DNA of 64,000 nucleotides from the NCBI GenBank assembly GCA_013911885.1, contig JACESI010000008.1, positions 91,768-155,767 of the forward strand, in the 5' to 3' direction. The translations under genes were made by a program, and so were the position numbers. The notes below the pieces were generated by a model. The model was not told the origin of the DNA and made no database searches. It was given only the letters and a program-made list of their open reading frames with translations. This stretch comes from Hyphomicrobiales bacterium (GTDB lineage Bacteria > Pseudomonadota > Alphaproteobacteria > Rhizobiales > JACESI01). This document shows, piece after piece, positions 9,209 to 17,797 of the stretch (position 1 is the first letter of the stretch; every line of letters starts with the position of its first letter).

Positions 9209-9712
9209 ATGAGCCTCGCAGACCTTTATTATGAAGACCGCCACTCGAACCCTGTCGACGTGATCGAAACCGTCGCGGCACTGAACGACTGGTTGTTCGA
9301 ACGTGAGGGCGATGACGAAATCACAATTTCGATTTCCGGAGGGTTTGCCGAGTATCATGTTTCCTTTTCCTGGATGAACAATCTCGAATCGCTGCATCTT
9401 GCCTGCGCGTTCGATCTCAAGGTGAAGCAGGGCCGCATGGACGAGGTTGTCCGTCTGCTCGCCCTTGTCAACGAGCAGATGATGTGCGGTCATTTCGACC
9501 TCTGGAGCAAGGAAGGCATCGTGATCTACCGCCAGTCGCTGATGCTGACAGGTGGAGTCGAGCCGACCACGCGCCAGGTGGAGGGCATGTTTCACACCGC
9601 GCTTGACGCGTGCGAGCGCTACTTTCAGGCGTTCCAGTTCGTGGTCTGGGCCGGTCGCGATGCGAAGGATGCCCTTGCCTGCGTGCTGTTCGAGACCGAA
9701 GGCGAAGCGTGA
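9209..9712 (+). CDS. YbjN domain-containing protein
   Basis: 167 aa. N-terminal SNPVDVIETVAALNDWLFER and the central stretch VRLLALVNEQMMCGHFDLW are typical of the YbjN (DUF1790) family, whose fold resembles type III secretion chaperones; E. coli YbjN affects motility and stress responses, but the molecular role is unclear. TAGGGAAC lies before the ATG. The proC ATG follows 6 bp after the stop, so ybjN and proC are co-transcribed. Upstream is the GANTC cluster. Confidence 0.85.
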   Translation: MSLADLYYEDRHSNPVDVIETVAALNDWLFEREGDDEITISISGGFAEYHVSFSWMNNLESLHLACAFDLKVKQGRMDEVVRLLALVNEQMMCGHFDLWSKEGIVIYRQSLMLTGGVEPTTRQVEGMFHTALDACERYFQAFQFVVWAGRDAKDALACVLFETEGEA

Positions 9713-9718
9713 TCGGCG

Positions 9719-10549
9719 ATGACACAACCAAGCGCTGACAACCCGGTACTTCTCGTCGGTGCCGGCAAAATGGGCGGGGCCATGCTGGCCGGATGGCTTG
9801 CGAATGGTCATGCAGGCGATCATTTCGCGGTTGTCGATCCAATGCCCGCACCGGATATCAACGCGCTTCTTCTGCGCCACGCCGTGCCGTGCATGGCCGC
9901 TGTTCCGATGGGGATCATGCCGTCTGCGGTGATTGTTGCCGTGAAACCGCAAATGATGGCGGATGTGCTGCCCTCGCTGCGGGTGCTCAATGCTTCGCGC
10001 CCGGTTTTCGTCTCGATTGCGGCGGGAACGGCGGTCGCGACTTTCGAGAAAGTGCTTGGTTCTGGCGCGGCGATCGTGCGCGCCATGCCGAATACGCCTG
10101 CTCAGGTCGGCAGAGGCATCACGATTGGCTTTGCAAACAGCGCCGTGAGTGCGGTGCAAAAGGCGCTTGTGCAGGATCTTCTCAGCGTCACCGGCGTCTT
10201 CGACTGGGTGAGCGAAGAAACGCTGATTGACGCAGTGACGGCGGTTTCCGGCTCAGGGCCAGCTTATGTTTTCTATCTCGTGGAGGCGATGGCTGAAGCC
10301 GCGCAAGCCGCTGGTATTGATGCTGACCTCGCCATGAAGCTCGCGCGGGCAACCGTCGAAGGGGCAGGGGAATTGCTCTATCTCTCCGATCTCGACCCGG
10401 CGGCCCTGCGCCAGAACGTGACCTCGCCCGGCGGCACGACCGCGGCTGCGCTCTCTGTTCTGATGGATGAGAAAGATGGCCTCGCGCCGCTGATGGCACG
10501 GGCGGTTGCGGCGGCGAAGAAGCGGGCCGGAGAACTCGGCAGCGCGTGA
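9719..10549 (+). CDS. proC: pyrroline-5-carboxylate reductase
   Basis: Last step of proline synthesis, reducing pyrroline-5-carboxylate with NAD(P)H. 276 aa. Rossmann motif VGAGKMGGAMLAGW at the N-terminus; RAMPNTPAQVGRG in the middle; AVSGSGPAYVFYLVEAM and the C-terminal signature LRQNVTSPGGTTAAAL. Second gene of the ybjN-proC pair. Confidence 0.96.
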   Translation: MTQPSADNPVLLVGAGKMGGAMLAGWLANGHAGDHFAVVDPMPAPDINALLLRHAVPCMAAVPMGIMPSAVIVAVKPQMMADVLPSLRVLNASRPVFVSIAAGTAVATFEKVLGSGAAIVRAMPNTPAQVGRGITIGFANSAVSAVQKALVQDLLSVTGVFDWVSEETLIDAVTAVSGSGPAYVFYLVEAMAEAAQAAGIDADLAMKLARATVEGAGELLYLSDLDPAALRQNVTSPGGTTAAALSVLMDEKDGLAPLMARAVAAAKKRAGELGSA

Positions 10550-10679
10550 CAGCCATGATGACGGCGATGCAGCGCGGCATTGAAGTTTCCACCCGGAGAC
10601 TTACCTAAAGGCTGAGCGCGAATTACGATCATGCCAGGTCATCGATCCGGACTTCGCAAGCAAAACGAGGTTCTAAGCC

Positions 10680-11342
10680 ATGTCTGCAACCGATCTTCAA
10701 AACCGCATCATCGATCGCTATCTCGATCTTCTCGGCAAACACGATTTCGAGGCCGTGACGCTCGCCAAGATCGCGGAGGCATCGGGCATCAAATTGTCTG
10801 AGTTGCGGGAGGCTTTTGAGGGCAGGATCGCCATATTATCTGCCTTCACCCGGCGGATCGACGCGCAGGTTCTTGAAGAAGTGGACGCGAGCATTGCCGA
10901 TGAATTGCCGCGCGAGCGGCTGATGGACATTCTTCTGTCGCGGTTTGACGCCCTCACGCCGCACAAATCAGCTCTGCAAGCGCTGATGCGCGCCGCACGG
11001 GCGGATCTTGCGCTCGCCGCGCAACTCAACCGTCTTGCCCTTGTCTCGATGACCTGGATGCTCAACGCCGCCAATGTTGATACATCGGGTATCGACGGTG
11101 CGGTTCGGGTGCAAGGTGCAGCGCTGGTTTTTGCAAAAGTCATGCAGGTTTGGTTCAGGGATGATGAGAGCATGGCGAAGACCATGTCGGCGCTTGACCG
11201 GGAGTTGCGCGCGGGTGAGCGCACCATGCGCCGCCTCGACCGGATATCGTCGATTTTCCAGCCTTTGCGCCGGATGCGCACCCGAAGGCGCGCCGGGCAT
11301 TCTGATGCGGATGAAGCTGCCGATCAGGGAGCCGCGATTTGA
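10680..11342 (+). CDS. COQ9 family protein (TetR-like N-terminus)
   Basis: 220 aa. The N-terminus has the TetR-like helix-turn-helix seen in COQ9 (VTLAKIAEASGIKLSELREAF), and the C-terminal part has the COQ9 core (LNRLALVSMTWMLNAANVDTSG; ALDRELRAGERTMRRLDR). COQ9 binds lipids and presents ubiquinone precursors to COQ7; bacterial members are thought to do the same. The extreme C-terminus is arginine-rich and variable. GAGG lies 10 bp before the ATG. It overlaps the next gene by 4 bp. Confidence 0.88.
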   Translation: MSATDLQNRIIDRYLDLLGKHDFEAVTLAKIAEASGIKLSELREAFEGRIAILSAFTRRIDAQVLEEVDASIADELPRERLMDILLSRFDALTPHKSALQALMRAARADLALAAQLNRLALVSMTWMLNAANVDTSGIDGAVRVQGAALVFAKVMQVWFRDDESMAKTMSALDRELRAGERTMRRLDRISSIFQPLRRMRTRRRAGHSDADEAADQGAAI

Positions 11343-11680
11343 CCGACACCATCGCCTTTGATGATTTCATGAAGGTCGATATTCGGGTGGGTACGATCAT
11401 TGAGGCCGCGGTTTTCCCGCAGGCGCGCAAACCGGCTTACAAGCTCGTCATCGATTTTGGCGATGAGATCGGCGCGCGCAAATCCTCTGCTCAAATCACC
11501 AGGCATTATACGCCGGAGACGCTGATCGGGCGGCAGGTGATCGCGGTTGTGAATTTTCCGCCGCGCCAGATTGGTCCTTTCCTGTCGGAAGTGCTCACCC
11601 TCGGCTTTGCAGATGAAAATGGGGACATTGTGCTTGCCGGTGTTGGTGCGCCGGTTCCTAACGGAAGCCGGATGCACTGA
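11339..11680 (+). CDS. csaA: tRNA-binding protein CsaA
   Basis: 113 aa, family-typical length. The EMAP-II/OB-fold tRNA-binding domain begins DDFMKVDIRVGTI and contains IGRQVIAVVNFPPRQIGPF near the dimer interface, ending VPNGSRMH. CsaA has been called an export chaperone in Bacillus; its biochemical property is tRNA binding. The start is a TTG overlapping the COQ9 stop (TTGA), chosen because it restores the full conserved N-terminus; the next ATG would remove ten residues of it. Coupled translation is likely. Confidence 0.9.
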   Translation: MTDTIAFDDFMKVDIRVGTIIEAAVFPQARKPAYKLVIDFGDEIGARKSSAQITRHYTPETLIGRQVIAVVNFPPRQIGPFLSEVLTLGFADENGDIVLAGVGAPVPNGSRMH

Positions 11681-11692
11681 GGCGACGACGCC

Positions 11693-13120
11693 TCAGGCCG
11701 GAATGCGCACGGTCGCCCTGAGGCCGCCGAGAGCGCTCTCGGCGAGCATGATGTCGCCGCCATGGACACGCGCAATATCGATCGCGATCGCAAGCCCGAG
11801 GCCGGTTCCCGCATTGTCCTTGTTGATATTGCGCGCTTGGTCGATCCTGTAGAACGGGCGGAAGACGTTCTGGCGTTCTTCCTGCGGAATGCCAGGGCCA
11901 TCATCCTCGATGATGATGCTCAACCAACCCCGGTCATGAATACCGCTGACAGAAACATGATCGCCATATTTCAGTGCGTTGCCCCAGACATTGTCGATGC
12001 AGCGCTTGAACGAGAGCGGTCGCACTTCGACCAGCGGATCGCCGGTGAAGGAGCGCGTCACCGTCTTTTTCTCAAGTTCGGCATGGCGGCAGAGTGCGTC
12101 CATGAGCGTTTCGATGTTGATTTTCACGCTTTGCTCGTCCGCATCGCCGCGGGCAAAGGCGAGATAGCCTTCGAGCATTGTCTGCATGTCGGCGACATCC
12201 TGCTCAAGGGCTGCGATATCAAGCGGATTGCCGCGCATCGCGTTGCGGCCACCGCGTTGCGCGCGTTCGTTCTGATCGGCGACAATTGCAAGCTGGAGTT
12301 TGAAGCGCGTCAGAATTGTGCGCAGATCATGGCTGACACCGGCGAGCATGGCGGTGCGCTGCTCGATCTGGCGCTGGATGCGCCGACGCATTTCCATGAA
12401 TGCCCTTGCCGCGCGGCGCACCTCGAGCGCGCCCGTCGGTCGAAAATTCGGATGGTCGCGCCCCCGGCCGAAATCTTCCGCAGCATTGGCGAGGCGCTGG
12501 ATCGGCCGGATCTGGTTTCGCATGAACAAAATGGCAATGACCATGAGCACAAGCGCTGTGCCGACCATCCAGAACAGGAAAATGTGCGAGTTCGATGCAT
12601 AGGTCTGTGAACGGCGGGCAAAGACCTGCAAGACGGAATCGGCAAGCTGAATGCGGATTTCGACCAGTTGTGAACGGCCTACCGTGTCGATCCAGAACGG
12701 CTTGGCGATCTGAAGTCTGATCTCGTCGGAAAGGGCGCGGTCAAGAAGGGCGAAAAACGGTTTCGGCGCCGGTGGCGGCAGCGGATCGGGCGGAAGCACG
12801 GTGATGTTGAGAAACAATTGTTCGCGCGCAATGCGGATCACCGCATCCTGGTTCTCGCGATTGGGATAGGCTTCCATGATCTTGATGATCGCGGCAATAT
12901 CCCGGGTGACAGCCGCTGACAGACGCCTTGTTACCGTATTCCAGTGGCGCTCCATGAACACGAAAACCAGCACCGACTGCAGGATCACGATCGGGGCGAT
13001 GACAATGATGAGCGCGCGCGCATAAAGGCTGCGCGGCAGGAAGCGACGCCAGGGCGGACGCTTCTGCTGGTCGATCTCGACATTATCCGTCATGTCGCCG
13101 GTATCAACGCGCTGTTCCAT
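11693..13120 (-). CDS. sensor histidine kinase (EnvZ type)
   Basis: 475 aa from the ATG at 13120 (a TTG 36 bp upstream is possible). Two membrane segments (about residues 36-56 and 178-200) enclose a periplasmic loop of roughly 120 residues; then HAMP, a dimerisation helix with phospho-acceptor His264 in GVSHDLRTILTRF, N box DNVWGNALKYG, G1 EDDGPGIP and G2 GTGLGLAIA. The H box has Ile where EnvZ-like kinases usually have Pro (HDLRTP). The loop contains a proline-rich patch (PPDPLPPPAPKP). The response regulator gene is 95 bp upstream on the same strand, so they form a pair. The signal sensed is unknown. Confidence 0.9.
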   Translation of the reverse strand: MEQRVDTGDMTDNVEIDQQKRPPWRRFLPRSLYARALIIVIAPIVILQSVLVFVFMERHWNTVTRRLSAAVTRDIAAIIKIMEAYPNRENQDAVIRIAREQLFLNITVLPPDPLPPPAPKPFFALLDRALSDEIRLQIAKPFWIDTVGRSQLVEIRIQLADSVLQVFARRSQTYASNSHIFLFWMVGTALVLMVIAILFMRNQIRPIQRLANAAEDFGRGRDHPNFRPTGALEVRRAARAFMEMRRRIQRQIEQRTAMLAGVSHDLRTILTRFKLQLAIVADQNERAQRGGRNAMRGNPLDIAALEQDVADMQTMLEGYLAFARGDADEQSVKINIETLMDALCRHAELEKKTVTRSFTGDPLVEVRPLSFKRCIDNVWGNALKYGDHVSVSGIHDRGWLSIIIEDDGPGIPQEERQNVFRPFYRIDQARNINKDNAGTGLGLAIAIDIARVHGGDIMLAESALGGLRATVRIPA

Positions 13121-13215
13121 GGCGGCATTCTTCGCAAGCAACGCGCGGATTTGCAAATGACATTAGAGAAGTCTTGGCAAGAAATGCGACGCGAAAGCAA
13201 CAAGGCGGTGCGCCA

Positions 13216-14019
13216 TCAGGTATCAGTCAGAAGCCGGTAACCGATGCCGCGCACCGTGTGAAGATAGGTGGGGTTCGTGGCATCGCTCTCGATCTTGCGG
13301 CGCAGGCGGTTGATCTGGACATCGACCGTGCGCTCGCCCGCGCTGGTCGGATCGGCGAGCAATTCATGCCGAGGCACGCAATCTCCCGCCGCTTCGCAAA
13401 AAATCCGCATCATTTCCTTCTCGCGGTCAGTCAGTTTGATGATCTCGTCGGCGCGGCGCAATTCGCCCTTTTCCAGATTGAAGGTGAACGGGCCGAAGCG
13501 GACAAGCTCGATTGCTGCTCCCGGCGGCGGGCCGCTGCGGCGCAGAATATTGGTGGTGCGCAGCAAAAGCTCGCGCGGCTCAAACGGTTTCGCGAGATAA
13601 TCGTCGGCACCTTTCTCAAGCCCGCTGATGCGGTCGCTGATGTCGGATTTCGCGGTCAGCATCAGAATCGGAATATCCGATTTCTGCCGGATAGATTTTG
13701 TGAGCGACAGGCCATCTTCGCCCGGCATCATGATATCGATGATCAGAAGGTCGAATTCGAGGGTCGCCATGAAGCGGCGCGCCATGGCAGCGTTTTCGGC
13801 GGTTGTTACCCGAAGGCCGTGATCCACGAGATAGCGTTTAAGCAGTGAGCGGATGCGATTATCATCGTCGACCACGAGCAGATGCGGCGCTGCGTCCGTC
13901 AGAATGTCAGCGGGTAGGGAGCCTGAAATGGGGTGATCCTCCGGATAGGTTCGCGGGTCAATCAAACCCGGCTGATAGACTATTCTGGCACGAGGTGCCT
14001 GTCGAAAGAAAGTCGGCAT
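13216..14019 (-). CDS. OmpR-family response regulator
   Basis: 267 aa. Receiver domain with acidic pocket DDD (about 51-53), phosphorylation site D95 in LLIIDIMMPGEDG, T in LTAKSD and K in LAKPFEP; then a winged-helix DNA-binding domain ending TVDVQINRLRRKIE...GYRL. About 40 extra residues precede the receiver; the ATG at 14019 has a good Shine-Dalgarno (GAGGGGAA) and no start codon lies nearer the domain, so the extension seems real. Together with the histidine kinase it resembles EnvZ/OmpR pairs of Hyphomicrobiales; I do not assign a specific name. Confidence 0.92.
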   Translation of the reverse strand: MPTFFRQAPRARIVYQPGLIDPRTYPEDHPISGSLPADILTDAAPHLLVVDDDNRIRSLLKRYLVDHGLRVTTAENAAMARRFMATLEFDLLIIDIMMPGEDGLSLTKSIRQKSDIPILMLTAKSDISDRISGLEKGADDYLAKPFEPRELLLRTTNILRRSGPPPGAAIELVRFGPFTFNLEKGELRRADEIIKLTDREKEMMRIFCEAAGDCVPRHELLADPTSAGERTVDVQINRLRRKIESDATNPTYLHTVRGIGYRLLTDT

Positions 14020-14052
14020 TGGAAATTCCCCTCGAAATTCCAGCCGCTTGTC

Positions 14053-14574
14053 CTATCCTTCGAGTTTCCTGATTGTTTCCCGGTCTGCCTCGCTAATCAG
14101 GAGTTGAAGGAAGGTTTTTGCGGCTTCTGCCCCTGCCGGCCCTAACGATTCCATTGCTTCCTCGATGCGGCGAGACTGTGACCGAGAAAGGTCGAGGGCA
14201 AGGTCGCGGCCTTTTTCCGTGGGATAAAGCAATCGTGCGCGGCGGTCATTCGGGTTCGTGTGCTGGAGAATGTGACCGGCATCAACCAGTTGCCTCAGCA
14301 CACGGGCGAGGCTTTGCTTGGTGATATCGAGGATTTCGAGGAGTTCCGTCATCCTGATCCCGGGCGCTCGGTTGACGAAATAAAGCACACGATGGTGCGC
14401 CCGGCCGAAGCCGAATTTCGCAAGCACGATATCCGGCCCGCGGGTGAAATCGCGATAGGCGAAAAACATCCGCTCGAAAACGTCAAAGCGCAATCCATTG
14501 TCCGTGCGCATTGGCGTTGTGATGGCATTGCGCGGCGTGGTGACAGTGCTGTCTTTCGTTTCTTCGGGCATCAT
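14053..14574 (-). CDS. MarR family transcriptional regulator
   Basis: 173 aa from the ATG at 14574. Winged helix: MTELLEILDITKQSLARVLRQLVDAGHI (recognition helix region) followed by the wing NPNDRRARLLYPTEKG, which has the conserved DxR of MarR proteins. It is transcribed away from ilvE, with a shared 270-bp region that contains a good palindrome, so it probably represses itself and may control ilvE. The ligand is unknown. Confidence 0.9.
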   Translation of the reverse strand: MMPEETKDSTVTTPRNAITTPMRTDNGLRFDVFERMFFAYRDFTRGPDIVLAKFGFGRAHHRVLYFVNRAPGIRMTELLEILDITKQSLARVLRQLVDAGHILQHTNPNDRRARLLYPTEKGRDLALDLSRSQSRRIEEAMESLGPAGAEAAKTFLQLLISEADRETIRKLEG

Positions 14575-14601
14575 GAGCAAGGTCGCCTGCTGGGTAATGG
14601 T

Positions 14602-14662
14602 GCATTATCGCTTATGAAAAGTATGTCAGTAATATTGACATAAATGTGTGCCATGGTACGCT
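14602..14662. promoter_or_regulatory. divergent marR/ilvE promoters with a shared palindrome
   Basis: ATGTCA-N7-TGACAT at 14623-14641 is a perfect inverted repeat. It overlaps the -35 box of a minus-strand promoter (CTGACA, 16 bp, TAATGC; plus-strand 14602-14629) that faces marR, and the -35 of a plus-strand promoter (TTGACA 14635-14640, 16 bp, TACGCT 14657-14662) that faces ilvE. A repressor dimer here would block both. Operator function is inferred from position and symmetry. Confidence 0.5.
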
Positions 14663-14844
14663 TTAAAACGAACACTCTGTGTTTATGGGACAACGCTCCA
14701 CAGGTAAACTGCAAGAACGGCTGGTGCCGACCATGTTCCATCCGACCGGAGCCGGTTTTCAGGGTCACCTTCGTTTAAGTTTGATTATGAGGGCGCATTC
14801 CTCACGTTTTCCGCGCATGCAGCGCTCTAAAAGGATCAAGAATT

Positions 14845-15741
14845 ATGGCGGGTGTTCCCTTCGATCAACTGGACGGTGTTATCTGGTACAATGGGGTTTT
14901 CGTGCCTTGGGCGGATGCGAAGGTGCATGTTCTGACACACGGCCTGCACTATGCGAGTGCTGTCTTCGAGGGTGAGCGCGCCTATAATGGCAAGATATTC
15001 AAATTGCGGGAACATACCGAGAGGCTTTTTCATTCCGCGAAACTGCTTGGCTTCAAAATTCCCTATACGGTTGAAGAAATCGACGCTGCCTGCATCGAGA
15101 CGCTGAAACGGCAGGGCCTGAAAGACGCCTATGTCCGCCCGATTGCCTGGCGTGGCAGTGAGATGATGGGAGTTGCTGCTCAGAAAAACCGGATCAATGT
15201 CGCCATTGCCGTTTGGGAATGGCCGTCCTATTTTTCACCTGCCGAGCGCCTCAAGGGCATTCGACTTGATATTGCAACCTATCGCCGTCCCGATCCGCAG
15301 ACAGCGCCGAGCACCTCCAAAGCAGCCGGTCTCTACATGATCTGCACGCTGTCCAAGCACGCCGCGGAAGACAAAGGTTATGCTGACGCCATGATGCTTG
15401 ACTGGCGAGGACGGGTAGCAGAGGCCACCGGTGCGAATATTTTCTTCGTCAAGGATGGCGTGATCCATACGCCGGAACCGGAAGGTTTTTTGAACGGGAT
15501 TACCCGCCAGACCGTGATCGACCTTGCCCGGCGGCGTGGCCTCACGCTGATCGAGCGGCCGATCATGCCGGAAGAGCTTTCCGACTTCGAACAATGTTTC
15601 CTTACAGGGACAGCGGCCGAGGTGACACCGGTGTCGGAAATCGGGCCGCATCACTACAAGGTTGGAAAAGAGACCGAGCTTTTGATGCGTGATTACGATC
15701 TCGAAGTCGGCAAAACGCCCCATGTCGAGGCGGCCGAATAG
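14845..15741 (+). CDS. ilvE: branched-chain amino acid aminotransferase
   Basis: Class IV PLP enzyme for the last step in Val, Leu and Ile synthesis. 298 aa. Substrate and PLP features: THGLHYASAVFEGERAY near the N-terminus, Schiff-base K159 in TSKAAGLYM, EATGANIFFVKDG, and GTAAEVTPV near the C-terminus. The PLP lysine context and length fit IlvE rather than D-amino-acid transaminase. A strong terminator follows 20 bp after the stop. Confidence 0.94.
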   Translation: MAGVPFDQLDGVIWYNGVFVPWADAKVHVLTHGLHYASAVFEGERAYNGKIFKLREHTERLFHSAKLLGFKIPYTVEEIDAACIETLKRQGLKDAYVRPIAWRGSEMMGVAAQKNRINVAIAVWEWPSYFSPAERLKGIRLDIATYRRPDPQTAPSTSKAAGLYMICTLSKHAAEDKGYADAMMLDWRGRVAEATGANIFFVKDGVIHTPEPEGFLNGITRQTVIDLARRRGLTLIERPIMPEELSDFEQCFLTGTAAEVTPVSEIGPHHYKVGKETELLMRDYDLEVGKTPHVEAAE

Positions 15742-15762
15742 GCTTGTGTTTATGGCAAATGC

Positions 15763-15792
15763 AAAAAGGCCACCTGTTCAGGTGGCCTTTTT
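15763..15792 (+). terminator. Rho-independent terminator of ilvE
   Basis: A hairpin with stem GGCCACCT/AGGTGGCC and a short loop, flanked by A5 on the left and T5 on the right, so it could work in both directions (ilvE on plus, the BA14K gene region on minus). Confidence 0.9.
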
Positions 15793-15876
15793 ATTTTGCT
15801 TCAATGCCAATTCTTTAATGCCTATGCGACGTCCGTTGCGGCTGCCGTTACAGACCGGCTGCGTCCGCCCCACATT

Positions 15877-16494
15877 TTACAGGCGGCAGAGGCGACGCTC
15901 ACCGCCATGGGTCACATAGCGACCGGTATCGGGATTGAAAGACCGATATTTGCGGGCGCAGGCGCGGTACCATTCTGCGGTAAATGGTTCGTAGGAACCA
16001 CCGCTGAACCCGCTGTTGACACGGCGGCTGCGCGAAATTTCCGATGCGATGATCGCACCAGCCGCAAGGCCGACGATACCGGCTGCAACAGCGTTGCCGT
16101 TATTGTTGCGGCGATAGCCATTATAACCGTTGTGGCCGTTATAGTTGCGTGAATAGCGATAATCGCGGCCACGGTCATAGTAACGGCGGTCGACATAGCG
16201 ATGGCGATTAACCGAGCGTGCATCATAGCCGCGGTTGACATAAACATTGCGTTCGCGGTTGACATAAACATTGCGTTCGTGGCGTGGAGCGCGGTAATCG
16301 CCTCTATGCTTGCTGTAATTGTGGGCACCGAATCCACCGGAATAGTTCAGCGAGTTAGGTCCAGAAGCATCTGTTCCATCCGCTGAGGCTGTTGTTGGGA
16401 CGAATGCCGCTACAAGTCCGACTGCTGCAAGGGCTGCGGCGGAATGCTGCACGCCACGCCAGACTTTCCGCGTCAGTGTTTTCAAAAGGTTCAT
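15877..16494 (-). CDS. BA14K family secreted protein
   Basis: 205 aa from the ATG at 16494, which has GGAGA ahead of it; upstream codons in frame are not convincing. Signal peptide with hydrophobic core AAALAAVGLVAAFV and cleavage near TTASADG. The middle is a Tyr/Arg/Asn-rich low-complexity stretch including a duplicated RNVYVNR unit; next comes a short hydrophobic segment (AVAAGIVGLAAGAIIA), and the C-terminus carries the BA14K motif (EWYRACARKYRSFNPDTGRY). BA14K of Brucella is an immunoreactive lectin-like envelope protein. Function here is by family only. Confidence 0.88.
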   Translation of the reverse strand: MNLLKTLTRKVWRGVQHSAAALAAVGLVAAFVPTTASADGTDASGPNSLNYSGGFGAHNYSKHRGDYRAPRHERNVYVNRERNVYVNRGYDARSVNRHRYVDRRYYDRGRDYRYSRNYNGHNGYNGYRRNNNGNAVAAGIVGLAAGAIIASEISRSRRVNSGFSGGSYEPFTAEWYRACARKYRSFNPDTGRYVTHGGERRLCRL

Positions 16495-16780
16495 GAGAAA
16501 TCTCTCCTTCTCAATCAAGGCCGTGTCGCCTCGCGCTGCACAAAACTTGAACAGGTTAAATACGGTCGGCTCTTGTAGATGAGCCATTGCGAGGAACATA
16601 GCGGATCGTAACTGAATTCAGTCTGAACGCGGTGTTAATTTCTCTAATAGTCGGTCTGCCGACCCCTTCTGGCGGCAGACCGACGCTTTCAAGTCAATAA
16701 CATTCCCTCAATCCGTTGAAACGCAAGTCAATTCTCACAACAGTATGAATTTGGCGGCGCGGCATTATCCGATGGATAGC

Positions 16781-17155
16781 CTAGAAGTGTCGGAATCTCC
16801 GGAAATCGCGCGCATAGCCTCTGTAAGCGAAGCCATGATGGCGTCGCACATAAAATCGATTCGAATAGCGGGGCCTGTAATGCCTGTAGGAGCGGCTATA
16901 GCGATTGTAACGGCGGTAGTCATGACGGCGATCGAAACGGCGTTGGCCTCTATAGTGAACATTTTCCAGAGCATTGTTTGCCGTAGCATTCGCCGCAGTC
17001 CGCGCTCCGGAGCTGATTGAGGGGCTGAATGAAAAGGCCTGGGCCGCGCCGTTTTCCGTAAAGGGCAGGCCTGGACTTAAGGTGACGGCGAACATCAAGC
17101 CGCCAAAGAAACCCGCTTTGACAATGTGATTCTTGGCTCTCTTCAGAAACATCAT
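16781..17155 (-). CDS. small secreted Arg/Tyr-rich basic protein
   Basis: 124 aa from the ATG at 17155 (preceded by AAGGGAG). Signal peptide (KAGFFGGLMFAVTLSPGLPF, cleavage near AAQAFS). After residue about 65 the mature part is very rich in R, Y and H (RRHDYRRYNRYSRSYRHYRP), like the middle of the neighbouring BA14K protein but without the BA14K motif. No family recognised. Such proteins are common in Hyphomicrobiales envelopes. A perfect CtrA box lies about 165 bp upstream of the start. Confidence 0.7.
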   Translation of the reverse strand: MMFLKRAKNHIVKAGFFGGLMFAVTLSPGLPFTENGAAQAFSFSPSISSGARTAANATANNALENVHYRGQRRFDRRHDYRRYNRYSRSYRHYRPRYSNRFYVRRHHGFAYRGYARDFRRFRHF

Positions 17156-17216
17156 TTTGTGCTCCCTTCTTTCGTGTGATTTGATCACTAGGTAAGGATG
17201 AATCAGTTGGATCCTT

Positions 17217-17249
17217 GTCGTTCTTGGGTCGTTCTTGGGTCGTTGCTGG
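17217..17249. repeat. three-copy 11-bp tandem repeat
   Basis: GTCGTTCTTGG at 17217-17227 and 17228-17238, then a one-mismatch copy at 17239-17249. It lies in the leader/promoter region of the small secreted protein gene. Role unknown. Confidence 0.7.
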
Positions 17250-17318
17250 TCAAATTTGGTCGGGAGAAACGTGTCGGGGTTGTTCTTCCTCCCGACCCGG
17301 CTGCGATTTCTCAAATTC

Positions 17319-17333
17319 TTAATGAAAGATTAA
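17319..17333. promoter_or_regulatory. CtrA-box (TTAA-N7-TTAA)
   Basis: TTAA TGAAAGA TTAA followed by C: an exact match to the CtrA consensus of Alphaproteobacteria. It is about 165 bp upstream of the minus-strand secreted protein gene and in the non-coding gap downstream of the ferredoxin gene, so the secreted protein gene is the only candidate target. Confidence 0.5.
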
Positions 17334-17442
17334 CGCAAAAGTTCCCTGAAACACAGACGGAATGGCCATTTTTTACAAAGTGTGATCGCGCTGTGACTTG
17401 ATGTTCAGGATGTCAATACTGTCAGAACCGGGTTCTGACCTG

Positions 17443-17787
17443 CTATTTCTTCTTATTTTTCAATGTCGAAGACTGGATTGCGAAAGGATTGATGAAAAGC
17501 TTGCCATGGCTTTCGACCCCGACTTCGATCACGCAGTCGGCACGCGGGCGGGCGACGCAGAGCAGCACATAGCCCTCGCGACGCTGCCGCTTGCTGAGCG
17601 CTGTGCCGCCTGGTTCGCTGACGCGGCCTTCGATCATCCGCGCGGCACAGGTGATGCACCCGCCATAACGGCAGGCAACGGGCAGGACCAGGCCCGCGGC
17701 CTCGGCCATGTCGATGATGGTCTCATTCTCCCGGACCTCGAGCACCCGGTTGTCACGGTTGCTGAGCGTGACGCGGTAGGCCCGCAT
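17443..17787 (-). CDS. 2Fe-2S ferredoxin, plant type
   Basis: 114 aa from the ATG at 17787; an in-frame ATG 60 bp upstream would run into the preceding gene. Cluster cysteines C39, C44, C47 and C77 give the classic C-x4-C-x2-C-x29-C spacing (CRYGGCITC ... LLCVARP). It starts 11 bp after the stop of the SBP56 gene, so the pair is an operon and the ferredoxin may exchange electrons with that protein; this is inferred. Confidence 0.9.
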   Translation of the reverse strand: MRAYRVTLSNRDNRVLEVRENETIIDMAEAAGLVLPVACRYGGCITCAARMIEGRVSEPGGTALSKRQRREGYVLLCVARPRADCVIEVGVESHGKLFINPFAIQSSTLKNKKK

Positions 17788-17797
17788 GATGCGCTGC

